A stretch of DNA of 51,615 nucleotides from Candidatus Poribacteria bacterium. Its GTDB lineage: Bacteria; Poribacteria; WGA-4E; WGA-3G. Under the pieces are notes generated by a model. The model was given only the letters and a program-made list of their open reading frames with translations. It did no database searches and had not been told where the DNA came from. The translations under genes were made by a program, and so were the position numbers. Of the stretch, positions 1 to 8,370 are shown piece after piece (positions within the stretch are counted from its first letter, which is position 1; each line of letters begins with the position of its first letter). The stretch is taken from positions 1-51,615 of the forward strand of contig JAJEEK010000054.1 of NCBI GenBank assembly GCA_022821065.1. The letters run 5' to 3'.

Positions 1-4
1 TGAA

Positions 5-580
5 ATGCACGAGTCCGATCACAGACCTTTGAGCAACGCACGATTGGCGATATTGGTCCTCCTCGGTGCAGAAACAATGCTGTTTTCGGGGCTCATCGGG
101 ACATTTCTGGTCTTTCGCGTCGGAAACGTCACCTGGCCCCCACCATCGCATATCGGGATTGAACTTCCGCGGGTTGTGACCGGTATCAATACCGCGCTGC
201 TGTTGCTCAGCGGTTACACAATGTTTCAAGCGTGGCGCGCAATCCAGAAAGACAGCGTGAAGCAGCTCCGTAACTGGCTCTTCATCACAGGGATTCTTGG
301 GTTACTCTTTCTCGGTATACAGGGAAGCGAATGGATACAACTTATTCGCAAAGGACTTACACTCCAATCCGGTGTCTATGGCGGTATTTTTTATGTCCTG
401 ATCGGGTGCCACGCCGTTCATGTTCTAAGTGCTGTTATCTGGTTGTTCACAGTCCTCGGTATGGCAATGGCTGGACGGTTCTCGGCAGAACGTTACACCG
501 GTGTTGATACCTGTACAATCTACTGGATTTTTGTTGTCGCACTCTGGCCAATTCTTTATGTATTGGTTTATCTTTCGTAG
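5..580 (+). CDS. Cytochrome c oxidase subunit III-like membrane protein
   Basis: This is a heme-copper oxidase subunit III family protein, part of the terminal oxidase that reduces oxygen in the inner membrane. About five hydrophobic helices are visible (roughly residues 13-36, 53-75, 88-107, 123-150 and 165-190), which fits the short five-helix form of the family. Family signatures are GSEW near residue 106 and GCHAVHVLS near residue 133. The ATG at position 5 is the first in frame, but the frame is open to the window edge, so the true start could lie upstream. A second, more canonical subunit III lies at 908-1558, so this window holds two paralogs; subunits I and II are presumably upstream. 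Confident about the family, less so about the start. Confidence 0.88.
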   Translation: MHESDHRPLSNARLAILVLLGAETMLFSGLIGTFLVFRVGNVTWPPPSHIGIELPRVVTGINTALLLLSGYTMFQAWRAIQKDSVKQLRNWLFITGILGLLFLGIQGSEWIQLIRKGLTLQSGVYGGIFYVLIGCHAVHVLSAVIWLFTVLGMAMAGRFSAERYTGVDTCTIYWIFVVALWPILYVLVYLS

Positions 581-582
581 GG

Positions 583-608
583 TTACGCAATTCCCCGATT
601 TTGCGTAA
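583..608. repeat. Short inverted repeat TTACGCAA / TTGCGTAA
   Basis: Perfect 8-bp arms (583-590 and 601-608) are separated by 10 bases just after the stop of the first gene. The right arm runs on into AAATCCT. The same arm sequences form the ends of the 123-bp element at 37599-37721, so this looks like both ends of that element with the interior lost. It could also act as a weak transcript hairpin. Confidence 0.55.
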
Positions 609-644
609 ATCCTGTTTCGTAGGCATGGTGAAAGGAATATCAGA

Positions 645-902
645 ATGTCCAAATTTTTTTTAGGGATCTCCCTCTTGATAGTCGTCATGCTCATCGTACC
701 GACATATCTTGAGGCGTGTCCCGCCTGTAAGACACTTGATGACCCTATCGGTAAAGGTTTTAATTTCAGTATCCTATTTCTAATGGCAATGCCATTTACG
801 GTTTTCACGCTCATCGGTGGCACGATTTTCTGGCATTATCGACGGGCAAACAGGAAACCAATGAATGAGGAACCACTTAATAAGTTAACGGAAAGGAGTT
901 AA
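645..902 (+). CDS. Small membrane protein with CPAC motif in oxidase cluster
   Basis: An 85-residue protein with an N-terminal signal or anchor helix (residues 4-22), immediately followed by CPAC (Cys25, Cys28), and a second helix at about 43-63 before a basic, hydrophilic tail. The CxxC would lie at the periplasmic face, which suggests thiol-disulfide chemistry or metal (copper or heme) handling for the oxidase whose genes flank it. That role is inferred from context only, and no named family is recognised. The start is supported by an AAGGA site 8-12 bases upstream of ATG 645. Its TAA stop lies inside the ribosome-binding region of the next gene, indicating co-transcription. Confidence 0.8.
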   Translation: MSKFFLGISLLIVVMLIVPTYLEACPACKTLDDPIGKGFNFSILFLMAMPFTVFTLIGGTIFWHYRRANRKPMNEEPLNKLTERS

Positions 903-907
903 ATGTA

Positions 908-1558
908 GTGGAACACGCTACCACTTTAGATCACACTGAAGACGTATACGAACCTTCGCTTACACCCGATAGCCTCGGCAAACTCGGCATGTGGGTTTTC
1001 CTCGTCGGCGATACGATGTCATTTGGCGCATTGCTGGCAGCTTATGCGGCTGTTCGGGCGGGCGCGGGCGCGATCGGTTGGGTACCGCCAGACGAAATTC
1101 TCGGTATTAACCTAACCGCTTTTATGACATTCTTGCTAATATGCAGTAGTGTCACTATGGTAAAGGCACTCGAATCCATTCAGAACGGCAATGTGTCCCG
1201 CATGTGTCTGTTCCTCGGTTTAACAATCGCGGGCGGGTTCATTTTTTTAGGACTACAAGTTTATGAATGGTATCACCTCATTACCCACGGATTGACGCTT
1301 ACCGAGATTCCCGCTCACGGGTTAAAAAGTGATGTTATAAGCGGTTCAAACCTCTTTGGTCCAACTTTCTATGCCATTACAGGGTTCCACGGGTTACACG
1401 TGACCGGTGGCGTTATCTATCTCATTGTTATCTTGATTCACGGCTTGCGAGGTCGGTATACTGCCGAGTTTAACCATGAAGTCGAAATCGTCGGACTCTA
1501 TTGGCACTTTGTTGACCTTATCTGGATTATGGTCTTCACCTTCATCTACCTATTATAG
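908..1558 (+). CDS. ctaE: Cytochrome c oxidase subunit III
   Basis: A 216-residue heme-copper oxidase subunit III. Its N-terminus carries the family pattern KLGMWVFLVGDTMSFG, and later GLQVYEWYHL (the conserved Glu of helix III), GFHGLHVTGG and a C-terminal EIVGLYWHFVDLIWI block typical of the CtaE/CoxC branch. Five to six transmembrane helices are apparent. The start is GTG at 908; AAGGAG at 893-898 gives normal spacing, while the ATG at 903 runs straight into a stop. It lies between the CPAC protein and subunit IV in one tight operon. It is a paralog of the protein at 5-580, so the enzyme may carry two III-type subunits or the cluster may serve two oxidases. Confidence 0.95.
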   Translation: MEHATTLDHTEDVYEPSLTPDSLGKLGMWVFLVGDTMSFGALLAAYAAVRAGAGAIGWVPPDEILGINLTAFMTFLLICSSVTMVKALESIQNGNVSRMCLFLGLTIAGGFIFLGLQVYEWYHLITHGLTLTEIPAHGLKSDVISGSNLFGPTFYAITGFHGLHVTGGVIYLIVILIHGLRGRYTAEFNHEVEIVGLYWHFVDLIWIMVFTFIYLL

Positions 1559-1570
1559 GAGGACAGAATA

Positions 1571-1909
1571 ATGGCACAGGATGGACACAAAGATCACCCG
1601 AAATACATGAATATCTTCTGGTGGCTGCTCGGACTCACCATTGTTGAGGTGGCTGTCGCTATCCCTGAGTACTCGATTGTACTAAAAGCGATACTGCTCA
1701 TCGGATTGGCATCTGCTAAAGCAGCACTTGTCGCTATCTATTTCATGCACCTAAAATTTGAAAGAAAGACATTAGCAGCTATCGTGATAACGCCTTTTAT
1801 TATTTGCGTTTTTCTCGTTATTATGCTAATGCCTGACCTCACGTTGGATGGACGGATCGAGGGCCTTGAAAAACCGGCGGCAGACGTTGTGGACACATCG
1901 TCGCATTAA
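1571..1909 (+). CDS. ctaF: Cytochrome c oxidase subunit IV (prokaryotic type)
   Basis: A 112-residue protein of the small prokaryotic cytochrome c oxidase subunit IV family (caa3 type). It has three predicted transmembrane helices at about residues 14-32, 36-58 and 68-88. The hallmark K-A-x-L-V-x-x-Y-F-M-H-L-K-F block is at about residues 46-61. AGGAGG at 1557-1562 precedes ATG 1571, 12 bases after the stop of subunit III, so it is translated from the same message. The hydrophilic C-terminal tail of about 20 residues is variable in this family. A noncatalytic structural subunit is expected. Confidence 0.93.
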   Translation: MAQDGHKDHPKYMNIFWWLLGLTIVEVAVAIPEYSIVLKAILLIGLASAKAALVAIYFMHLKFERKTLAAIVITPFIICVFLVIMLMPDLTLDGRIEGLEKPAADVVDTSSH

Positions 1910-1985
1910 TCTATGTAGCATAGGTTGTAAGCCTGTGTTTTCGTAGCGGTGAGGTCTACTCGTCCGTGTTGATTTGGTAAAAAAG

Positions 1986-2618
1986 ATGTCGGAATCCTCT
2001 AATGCCAACAACCAAAAGCAAAGGATTGACAAAAGCACCCTCATCTGGGTAGTACTCGGTGTCATCATTATTGCTATCGCTGGGATTAACTTGTGGTCGG
2101 CGTTTGATACGAAGTCAGAGGTACCGTCTGAGGCAATTGAAACCCGGGTACCGGATTTTAGTTTGACGAACCAGCAAGGACAACCGTTAAGCCTGTCCGA
2201 TATGGCTGGCAAAATTTGGATCGCCGATTTCATCTTCACCAATTGTCCGACAATCTGTCCAGCGATGACGCAGGAGATGGCGCGCCTACAATCCGAATTT
2301 GCCACCGATCCGGTCTATTTCGTCTCGTTCTCCGTGGACCCAGAACGGGATACCGTGGATGTACTCTCGCGCTACGCAACAGCCTACGGTGCAGACGATA
2401 GACGCTGGCACTTTCTCACGGGTGAGAAGGCTTCCATCTACCGATTAGCCGAACACGGGTTTAGTTTAGCCGCGGGACATCAAGGCAGCGAAATACTCCA
2501 TAGTTTGCGGTTCGTTCTCGTCAAACCGGATGGGAATATCTACGACTACTACGACAGTCGGAGCCCACCCGCGATGCTACGCTTACGTCAAGATGTCAAG
2601 GCACTTCTCGAAAAATGA
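1986..2618 (+). CDS. SCO1/SenC-type copper chaperone
   Basis: This SCO family thioredoxin-fold protein delivers copper to the CuA site of oxidase subunit II. After a cytoplasmic N-tail there is a single membrane anchor (about residues 20-38), then a periplasmic domain with the copper ligands in FTNCPTICPAM (CxxxC) and the conserved His in the ILHSLRFVLV segment. Methionine 1986 is preferred; a TTG at 1974 is in frame but no good ribosome site supports either. Its TGA overlaps the ATG of the next gene (ATGA). Position directly behind the oxidase subunits is the classic arrangement. Confidence 0.93.
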   Translation: MSESSNANNQKQRIDKSTLIWVVLGVIIIAIAGINLWSAFDTKSEVPSEAIETRVPDFSLTNQQGQPLSLSDMAGKIWIADFIFTNCPTICPAMTQEMARLQSEFATDPVYFVSFSVDPERDTVDVLSRYATAYGADDRRWHFLTGEKASIYRLAEHGFSLAAGHQGSEILHSLRFVLVKPDGNIYDYYDSRSPPAMLRLRQDVKALLEK

Positions 2619-2881
2619 GAGACTTTGACCTGAATCTCTTAATCTCTCTCGCGGCTTTTGTGGTTCACTTCACATTCGGGTTTTTTCGTGGACAGTTTAA
2701 GAGGTTCAGCCGACCGTGGAGCAGATGTCTCTACATTCCAATTACAATTAACATCGTTGTTCGACACTTTATCCTCGACTGGGAGTGGCAAACCGCGATG
2801 GTTTACTTATGGCCAGCGACCCTCATCGCACATATACTCGGCGGTTTTTTAGGGGCGCGTTACAGAGACCGTAGCCCGTAA
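2615..2881 (+). CDS. Small two-helix membrane protein, unknown
   Basis: An 88-residue protein overlapping the SCO gene by four bases (ATGA), so it is probably translationally coupled. Hydrophobic stretches at about 7-24 and 60-80 with a basic loop between (RGQFKRFSRPWSRC) suggest two or three membrane helices. The last helix is glycine-rich (AHILGGFLGARY). No family is recognised. Being last in the oxidase cluster, it may help assembly, but nothing in the sequence proves that. Confidence 0.7.
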   Translation: MRDFDLNLLISLAAFVVHFTFGFFRGQFKRFSRPWSRCLYIPITINIVVRHFILDWEWQTAMVYLWPATLIAHILGGFLGARYRDRSP

Positions 2882-2898
2882 TGTAATGGAGGCGTTTT

Positions 2899-2913
2899 GC
2901 TTGGGTGTTTCTT
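2899..2913 (+). repeat. Dispersed repeat, GCTTGGGTGTTTCTT copy 1
   Basis: Exact 15-mer in the intergenic gap after the oxidase operon, preceded by a G-rich stretch and TTTT. Related copies lie at 14234, 28216, 37168 and, inverted, at 12214-12228. Confidence 0.7.
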
Positions 2914-2977
2914 CAGATGTAAGCAGCGCACCTAAAAGTCGAAATGCACGTTGTTTCTCCGCAAGGAAATTAAAAAA

Positions 2978-4885
2978 ATGATGAAAAAAATTTACGTACC
3001 CGTTGACAATTCCGACTACTCGGATGCCAGTATCGCTTTGGCGGTTGAATTCGCAAAGAAATTCGGTTCGCAGTTAGTGGGTTCGCACGTTTACGCCGCA
3101 AAGATGCACGATGTCCGCTTCAAACAGATGGAATATACCCTCCCTGAAGAATATCAGGACGAAGTCGAGCTTGAAAAGCAACGCCGGATCCACGATACGC
3201 TCATTACCATGGGGCTGCAGCTCATCTCTGATTCCTATCTGGAGGTCATGAAGGAGAAGTGTACCGAATTTGACATCCCGTTTGAACCGAAAATGCCGGA
3301 AGGCAAACATTATATAAAACTTGTTGAGGACATTCAGGAGAGCGATTACGACCTCGTAATTATGGGTGCACTCGGTATGGGAGCCGTCAAGGATAGCCTT
3401 ATCGGTGGTGTCACTGAACGCGTCGTCCGCCGTATTGATACTGATACCTTTGTTGTCCGGGAGCTTGATCCTATTGAAAAGCATGACGGAAATATCCTCG
3501 TCGGTATTGACGGAAGCCCGGAGTCTTTCTCAGGTTTGAAAACCGCTATACAACTCGGTCAGAAGTTCAACAAACAGGTTGAGGCTGTCGGTGTCTACGA
3601 TCCATATCTTCACTACATCGTCTTCAATTCGGTCGTGAACGTACTCACCGAGCGCGCTGCAAGAACCTTCAGATTCAAAGAACAAGAGCAGCTCCACGAA
3701 GAGGTCATTGACACCGGATTGGCGAAAATTTATCAGTCACATCTCGAAGTTGCACGCTCTATCGCAAAAGAAGAACACGATTACGCGCTAAAAATTACGC
3801 TTCTTGATGGAAAAGCTTATGAAAAAATTCTACAATACGCCAGAAAAACGAATCCATGGCTCCTTGTCATCGGCAGAATCGGTGTCCACAGTGAACAAGA
3901 CACGGACATCGGCAGCACTGCCGAAAACCTATTACGACTCGCGCCTTGCAATGTCCTCTTATCAAGCCAACGTTACTTCCCGCAGATAGATGTCAAAGCG
4001 GAGGAGATACTCGTCTGGACGCAAGAAGCGTTAGATAGAATGGAAAAGGCACCCCCCTTGGTGCGCGGTATTGCCAAGACAGCCGTCCATCGATTCGCTA
4101 TAGAGCGCGGGCACTCTGTCATTACAGAGAGTGTCATTGACATGGCGATGGAAGCGATTATGCCGCAACGCGCCTCTGAAAAACTCACACGCGTCGCAAA
4201 AGAGATCGCCGAGCAAAAAGTATTGGAGTCCGATGCTGTCAAGACTTATATCTGTGGTGAATGTGGCTACGCAGCGCACAACGAGCAGCCTGTCAAATGT
4301 CCCGTCTGTAGTTCGGATGCAGAACGTTTCCAGAGGGTTGATAAAGATTCTCTACAGAACGTTGCCGTAGACGAAGGTGGTGCCGCGGAGGAAGAGACGT
4401 TTGACGGTGTCAGGCTTCAGTGGTCGGAACAAGCGAAAAAGGCGTTGCGTGGTGTCCCACGCGGCTACATGCGCCGAAATGTCAAAGCGCGCATCGAGAA
4501 ATCCGCCCGTTCCCAAAAGATTGGCACGATCACGAATGCTTTCGCAACCCAAATCATTGATGACAGCATGGGTGAAGCCGCCGCAGTCCGTGAGGATGCA
4601 CCGGAACTCAGAGCCATGCAAACACAGGCTTCTGATTCCGAAAACGCATCGGTCGCCCAAGGTTTTGAAAGTCCGGTACAGTGGACTGAGGAAGCAATTG
4701 AGCGTTTGAACTTGGTGCCAGCAGGGTTTATGCGGAATATCACGCAAACCCGAATTGAGCAACGCGCGCAGGAGAACAACATCGAACAGGTTACACTCGA
4801 TTTCGCAGCCCGCGTCATTGAAGATGGCAGAAGCCTTGCCAATGAAGTACTCGGACAGTATTATCAACAGCCAAATCAGGATTGA
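2978..4885 (+). CDS. Two USP domains fused to PCP-reductase-type and rubredoxin-like domains
   Basis: A protein of about 635 residues of unusual architecture. Residues 1-160 and about 168-340 are two universal stress protein (UspA) domains; each starts with a beta strand and an acidic nucleotide-site motif (VPVDNSDYSD, VGIDGSPESF) and the first has the GALGMGAVKDSLIGGVTE loop. A domain like the C-terminal part of protochlorophyllide reductase subunit B follows (from Trp346: WTQEALDRMEKAPPLVRG), then a rubredoxin-like knuckle pair (Cys426/429 and Cys441/444). Two further, more diverged copies of the PCP-type domain begin at Trp482 and Trp569. ATG 2978 is chosen because AAGGA at 2963-2967 lies upstream; the in-frame TTG at 2951 lacks support. 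The role is unknown; the Cys4 site suggests metal or electron transfer, while the USP halves suggest ATP binding and stress signalling. Confidence 0.88.
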   Translation: MMKKIYVPVDNSDYSDASIALAVEFAKKFGSQLVGSHVYAAKMHDVRFKQMEYTLPEEYQDEVELEKQRRIHDTLITMGLQLISDSYLEVMKEKCTEFDIPFEPKMPEGKHYIKLVEDIQESDYDLVIMGALGMGAVKDSLIGGVTERVVRRIDTDTFVVRELDPIEKHDGNILVGIDGSPESFSGLKTAIQLGQKFNKQVEAVGVYDPYLHYIVFNSVVNVLTERAARTFRFKEQEQLHEEVIDTGLAKIYQSHLEVARSIAKEEHDYALKITLLDGKAYEKILQYARKTNPWLLVIGRIGVHSEQDTDIGSTAENLLRLAPCNVLLSSQRYFPQIDVKAEEILVWTQEALDRMEKAPPLVRGIAKTAVHRFAIERGHSVITESVIDMAMEAIMPQRASEKLTRVAKEIAEQKVLESDAVKTYICGECGYAAHNEQPVKCPVCSSDAERFQRVDKDSLQNVAVDEGGAAEEETFDGVRLQWSEQAKKALRGVPRGYMRRNVKARIEKSARSQKIGTITNAFATQIIDDSMGEAAAVREDAPELRAMQTQASDSENASVAQGFESPVQWTEEAIERLNLVPAGFMRNITQTRIEQRAQENNIEQVTLDFAARVIEDGRSLANEVLGQYYQQPNQD

Positions 4886-5013
4886 TAGCCTCTCCGCGCT
4901 AAGTACGTAAATTCCTTGCTCCATATCTTATAATGGTGGACAAAAGTTGCAAAAATTTGTAAGATGTAGGTAATGCTACTTTGTTGTGGTTGACATATCT
5001 TTAGGAGATTGAC

Positions 5014-5997
5014 ATGGGATCCCAAGATTCTTGCATTGAGACAGTTGATGTTGCGGCAAATATCTTCAATGAACCGCGTCAGATTACGGTGTCAGATGCA
5101 TATCACACGAATGTGGATGTCGTTCTCTTTGATGGAGATTGTAACGACCTACTAAAGGATATTCCATCAAATTCGGTAGATTTAATCATTACATCTCCAC
5201 CATACAACATTGGCAAAAGATACGAGAAAAAAACGTCCTTAGAATCATATTTAAAAGATATGGAGCCTGTAATCGCAGAGTTGGATAGGGTGCTTGCTTC
5301 TACCGGTAATCTCTGTTGGCAAGTCGGAAATTACGTCCAAAAGGGTGAGGTATTTCCACTTGATATATACTTTTATGAGATTTTCAAACGCTTCGGCTTA
5401 AAATTACGGAATCGGATCATCTGGCGGTTTAATCACGGTTTACACTGCAAAAAGCGATTTTCGGGTAGATATGAAACGATTTTGTGGTTTACGAAGAGTG
5501 ATGAATATATTTTCAATCTTGACCCAGTGCGAGTTCCAGCAAAATACCCAGGCAAAAGACATTTCAAAGGCCCGAAAAAAGGTCAACTTTCGGGGAACCC
5601 GCTCGGCAAAAACCCTTCTGATATTTGGGACATAGTTAAACAGGACTGGGAGGATGAAGTTTGGGATATTCCAAACGTGAAGGCGAACCATCCAGAGAAA
5701 ACCGAGCATCCATGTCAATTTCCTGTCGAATTAGTGCAGCGATGTGTGTTGGCACTCACCCAACCTCAAGGAATTGTCTTAGACCCTTATGGCGGTGTCG
5801 GATCGACGGTCATTGGTGCTTTACAGCACAACCGAAAAGCAATTGCTGCTGAACAAGATTCGACCTATATGGCTATTACTCGTGAGCGGATACAGAAGTT
5901 TGCACAGGGCGAATTACCGCTCCGTCCTTTGGGAAAACCTATCCACCAACCAACGGGAAAGGAACGTATTGCCCAGCTGCCTTTAGAATGGAAATAG
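5014..5997 (+). CDS. Type II DNA methyltransferase, probably cytosine-N4
   Basis: A 327-residue DNA methyltransferase. Motif IV, TSPPYN (residues 60-65), comes before the AdoMet-binding motif I, DPYGGVGST (257-265), which is the permuted beta-class order; a TSPPY motif usually marks cytosine-N4 enzymes. The region between (about 100-230) is the expected target recognition area. ATG 5014 follows TAGGAG at 5001-5006. The stop overlaps the next gene, a BglII/BstYI-family endonuclease, so this enzyme should protect the host from that cutter, probably at a GATC-centred six-base site. The two genes look more AT-rich than their neighbours by eye, which hints at horizontal acquisition. Confidence 0.92.
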   Translation: MGSQDSCIETVDVAANIFNEPRQITVSDAYHTNVDVVLFDGDCNDLLKDIPSNSVDLIITSPPYNIGKRYEKKTSLESYLKDMEPVIAELDRVLASTGNLCWQVGNYVQKGEVFPLDIYFYEIFKRFGLKLRNRIIWRFNHGLHCKKRFSGRYETILWFTKSDEYIFNLDPVRVPAKYPGKRHFKGPKKGQLSGNPLGKNPSDIWDIVKQDWEDEVWDIPNVKANHPEKTEHPCQFPVELVQRCVLALTQPQGIVLDPYGGVGSTVIGALQHNRKAIAAEQDSTYMAITRERIQKFAQGELPLRPLGKPIHQPTGKERIAQLPLEWK

Positions 5998-6017
5998 GCA
6001 GCGAAAGCGAAACGGTT

Positions 6018-6581
6018 ATGATTATTGCTGCCGAGTATTCATTCAATGATGGACATTCCATTCGACGGACACACCCATACCTGTTGCAGGAGATTGAGGA
6101 TATTATTGCTGCTGTTGATGCCGCACACCATAAAATTAAAGAAAGTAAGGAGCTTACAATGCCGGGCAAAATGTTGTATAGTCCGGCCAGCCTTAATCGC
6201 TCTTTTGCTCAGAGTTTTGGATCCAAAGGGTGGCAGAAGAAACGTGTAACATGCAACTATTCGACAGACTATTATCGCTCTGGATATTTACCAAAACAAA
6301 TGCGCCCCGCATACCGAGAAATGGATTTTCTAAAAGAACGCCTTGGAATAGAGGTGCAGTTTGGAAAATACGCATTTATGGTCTACAACGTGTGTGCTAA
6401 AATGACAATTTTCCGTAACTTAGGCTACATTGATGCCGGGATTGAGATTGTTCCGGTGAAGTCTTTTGCTGATGATATGTCTACCGGAGTCTCATATTTT
6501 GAACAGTTCGTGTGGGATTTAGAGCAGCGGGGTGTTGCTGACATTGATATTCCAGTCCTCATCTTTGGTATTGATATATAG
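6018..6581 (+). CDS. Type II restriction endonuclease, BglII/BstYI family
   Basis: A 187-residue endonuclease. The catalytic signature of the BglII/BstYI fold is intact: Asp103, then eight residues, Glu112-x-Gln114, within IEVQFGKYAFM (family active site D-x8-E-x-Q). Further family-like blocks are KESKELTMPGKMLYSPASLN near residue 41 and MSTGVSYFEQ near 154. The start at 6018 is chosen because MIIAAEYSF matches the family N-terminus as I remember it. An in-frame ATG at 5988 would add ten residues and overlap the methyltransferase by 10 bases. The site is predicted as AGATCT- or RGATCY-like by family only. Both site types occur in this window (for example AGATCT near 46383), so cutting is kept in check by the partner methylase or by loss of activity. 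Confidence 0.93.
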   Translation: MIIAAEYSFNDGHSIRRTHPYLLQEIEDIIAAVDAAHHKIKESKELTMPGKMLYSPASLNRSFAQSFGSKGWQKKRVTCNYSTDYYRSGYLPKQMRPAYREMDFLKERLGIEVQFGKYAFMVYNVCAKMTIFRNLGYIDAGIEIVPVKSFADDMSTGVSYFEQFVWDLEQRGVADIDIPVLIFGIDI

Positions 6582-6612
6582 GTGCGACTATTTTTTCAGA
6601 GGAAGGAAAATA

Positions 6613-7041
6613 ATGAGCGATGTTCCAACGGTCACATTCCAAATACTTGGTCCAAACGAAGGCGTTGCGGAAGGTTCACACCAAGGTTTATGGTTTAAGG
6701 TGAAAGCAGACCCGCCACCAACGAGCAATCTTGTCGTCGGTTTGAAGGTTTGCGCATCTAACGGAGAGGTTCAACAGTCCGGTACCGTCATGATTCTGAA
6801 ACATGAGAGCCATTCTGCAGATTTTTTTTACAAAACAGTAGAAGGCAAACTGGATGTCCAACTCGAAATTGAACCTTTTGATTCTCTCGCTCAGTTAGAG
6901 TTCCCTGTTTTTACAAACGAAGGTTATCTGATAGAAGCAGGACATGAATTTCTGGAGTATAGTGTTGGTGAATTGGCGAAAATAGTTCCTTATCAGTGGA
7001 AGGAACCCGATCGAGGCTTATGGACAGACGAGAAACGTTAA
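6613..7041 (+). CDS. Hypothetical protein
   Basis: A soluble protein of about 142 residues, starting at ATG 6613 behind AAGGA (6603-6607). No signal peptide or membrane helix is seen. The N-terminal half (VTFQILGPNEGVAEGSHQG, then VVGLKV and GTVMILKHESHSADFFYK) alternates strands and polar turns like a single beta-sandwich, possibly immunoglobulin- or Calx-like; this is a guess. The C-terminal part is aromatic and charged. It sits 32 bases after the restriction gene but has its own ribosome site, and nothing else ties it to restriction. No family recognised. Confidence 0.7.
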   Translation: MSDVPTVTFQILGPNEGVAEGSHQGLWFKVKADPPPTSNLVVGLKVCASNGEVQQSGTVMILKHESHSADFFYKTVEGKLDVQLEIEPFDSLAQLEFPVFTNEGYLIEAGHEFLEYSVGELAKIVPYQWKEPDRGLWTDEKR

Positions 7042-7095
7042 ACCTTGCTACAGGCACCGAATCGTAGTAAGGTTCACGCAAAACGGAGGCAGATT

Positions 7096-8370
7096 ATGCA
7101 AAGGCAGATTTTGAGATGTACATTAGTACTTTTACTTGCAGTGTTTACGGTAATGACGAACGGTTTCGCCGACAATTGGCAACAGTGGCGCGGTGCACAC
7201 AACGACGGTATCAGCCAAGAGACCAATGCCCCTATCCAGTGGAGTCAAACCGAAAATGTCAAGTGGCGTTTACCGCTCCCCGGTGAAGCCGCTGCGACAC
7301 CTGTCGTTTGGGAAGACAAAATTTTCCTGACTTCAGCGGAAGGCGATGCCCTTGTCTTGATGTGTATCAGTACCGAAGGTGAAGAACTCTGGAAGCAGAC
7401 TTTAGGACACGGCAACCGAGTCGTCCGCGGCGGTGAAGGCAACTCTGCCGCACCCTCTCCCGTTACCGATGGCGAACACGTTTGGGCATTCCTCGGAACC
7501 GGAGACCTCGCCTGCTACGATTTTGACGGGAATCAGGTCTGGCACACCAATCTTGCTGACCGTTACGGCGAATTCAACCTTTTCTTCGTCATGGCAACGA
7601 CCCCACTGCTTGACAAGGATCGCCTCTACTTTCAACTTATCCACAGCAACGCATGGGTCGTTCTCGCACTTGACAAAATGACCGGCGAGGAGATCTGGAA
7701 GCATAATCGAGACAGCGACGCAACCGCTGAATGCGAACAGGCTTATACCTCCCCGATCCTCTATCGTGATGATGAACGTGAATACCTCGTCGTCCACGGG
7801 GCGGACTATGTCACCGCACACAGTTTGGGAGATGGCAGCGAAATCTGGCGATGTGGCGGTTTCAATCCGATATTCAGTTACAACCACTCCCTCCGGTTCG
7901 TCGCCTCTCCTGTGGCAACCGAAGGACTTATTGTTGTTCCCTCTGCTAAAAACGGTCCCGTTGTAGGTATCAACCCAGCTGCTGCAGCCGGCGATATCAC
8001 GGACAGCGAATGGCAGATTTGGAAACGTCAGCGAGGTACACCCGATGTACCGTCTCCGCTTATTCACGACGGTTTGGTCTATCTCTGTCGAGAAAACGGC
8101 GATCTAATATGCCTTGATGCCGAGACCGGAGAAGAATACTATCGAGAAGGAACGCATCGGCACCGACATCGCGCTTCACCGGTCTATGCGAATGGACATA
8201 TCTATCTGACAGCTCGTGACGGTGTGATTACGGTCGTCAAAGCCGGACGTGAGTTTGAAATCGTCGCCAGCAATACCATGGGTGAAGACATCGCTGCATC
8301 GCCTGCCATCGCAAACGGCACGCTCTATCTCCGCAGTTATCAAGCACTCTACGCTATCGGTGTAGAATAA
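7096..8370 (+). CDS. Secreted PQQ-type beta-propeller protein
   Basis: A protein of 424 residues with an N-terminal signal peptide (basic MQRQILR, hydrophobic core to about 25, cleavage near GFA). It is followed by repeated four-strand propeller blades with the pyrrolo-quinoline-quinone/BamB-like motif, seen as variants of L-x-x-x-TGEE-x-W (for example LDKMTGEEIWKHN, LDAETGEEYY). The mature part starts with NWQQWRG, common in secreted PQQ-repeat proteins of planctomycetes and relatives. Start ATG 7096 follows GGAGG at 7085-7089; an upstream TTG at 7045 is not supported. No catalytic dehydrogenase residues can be assigned, so a scaffold or binding role in the periplasm is most likely. Its TAA shares one base with the Mrp start. 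Confidence 0.88.
   Translation: MQRQILRCTLVLLLAVFTVMTNGFADNWQQWRGAHNDGISQETNAPIQWSQTENVKWRLPLPGEAAATPVVWEDKIFLTSAEGDALVLMCISTEGEELWKQTLGHGNRVVRGGEGNSAAPSPVTDGEHVWAFLGTGDLACYDFDGNQVWHTNLADRYGEFNLFFVMATTPLLDKDRLYFQLIHSNAWVVLALDKMTGEEIWKHNRDSDATAECEQAYTSPILYRDDEREYLVVHGADYVTAHSLGDGSEIWRCGGFNPIFSYNHSLRFVASPVATEGLIVVPSAKNGPVVGINPAAAAGDITDSEWQIWKRQRGTPDVPSPLIHDGLVYLCRENGDLICLDAETGEEYYREGTHRHRHRASPVYANGHIYLTARDGVITVVKAGREFEIVASNTMGEDIAASPAIANGTLYLRSYQALYAIGVE

Noticed and set aside
2978..4885. Chlorophyll or bacteriochlorophyll synthesis gene
   Set aside because: Only the small C-terminal type domain of the PCP reductase subunit is present; the nitrogenase-like catalytic part is missing.
7402..8067. 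221-codon minus-strand frame
   Set aside because: Antisense to the PQQ-type propeller gene, with no recognisable domain.
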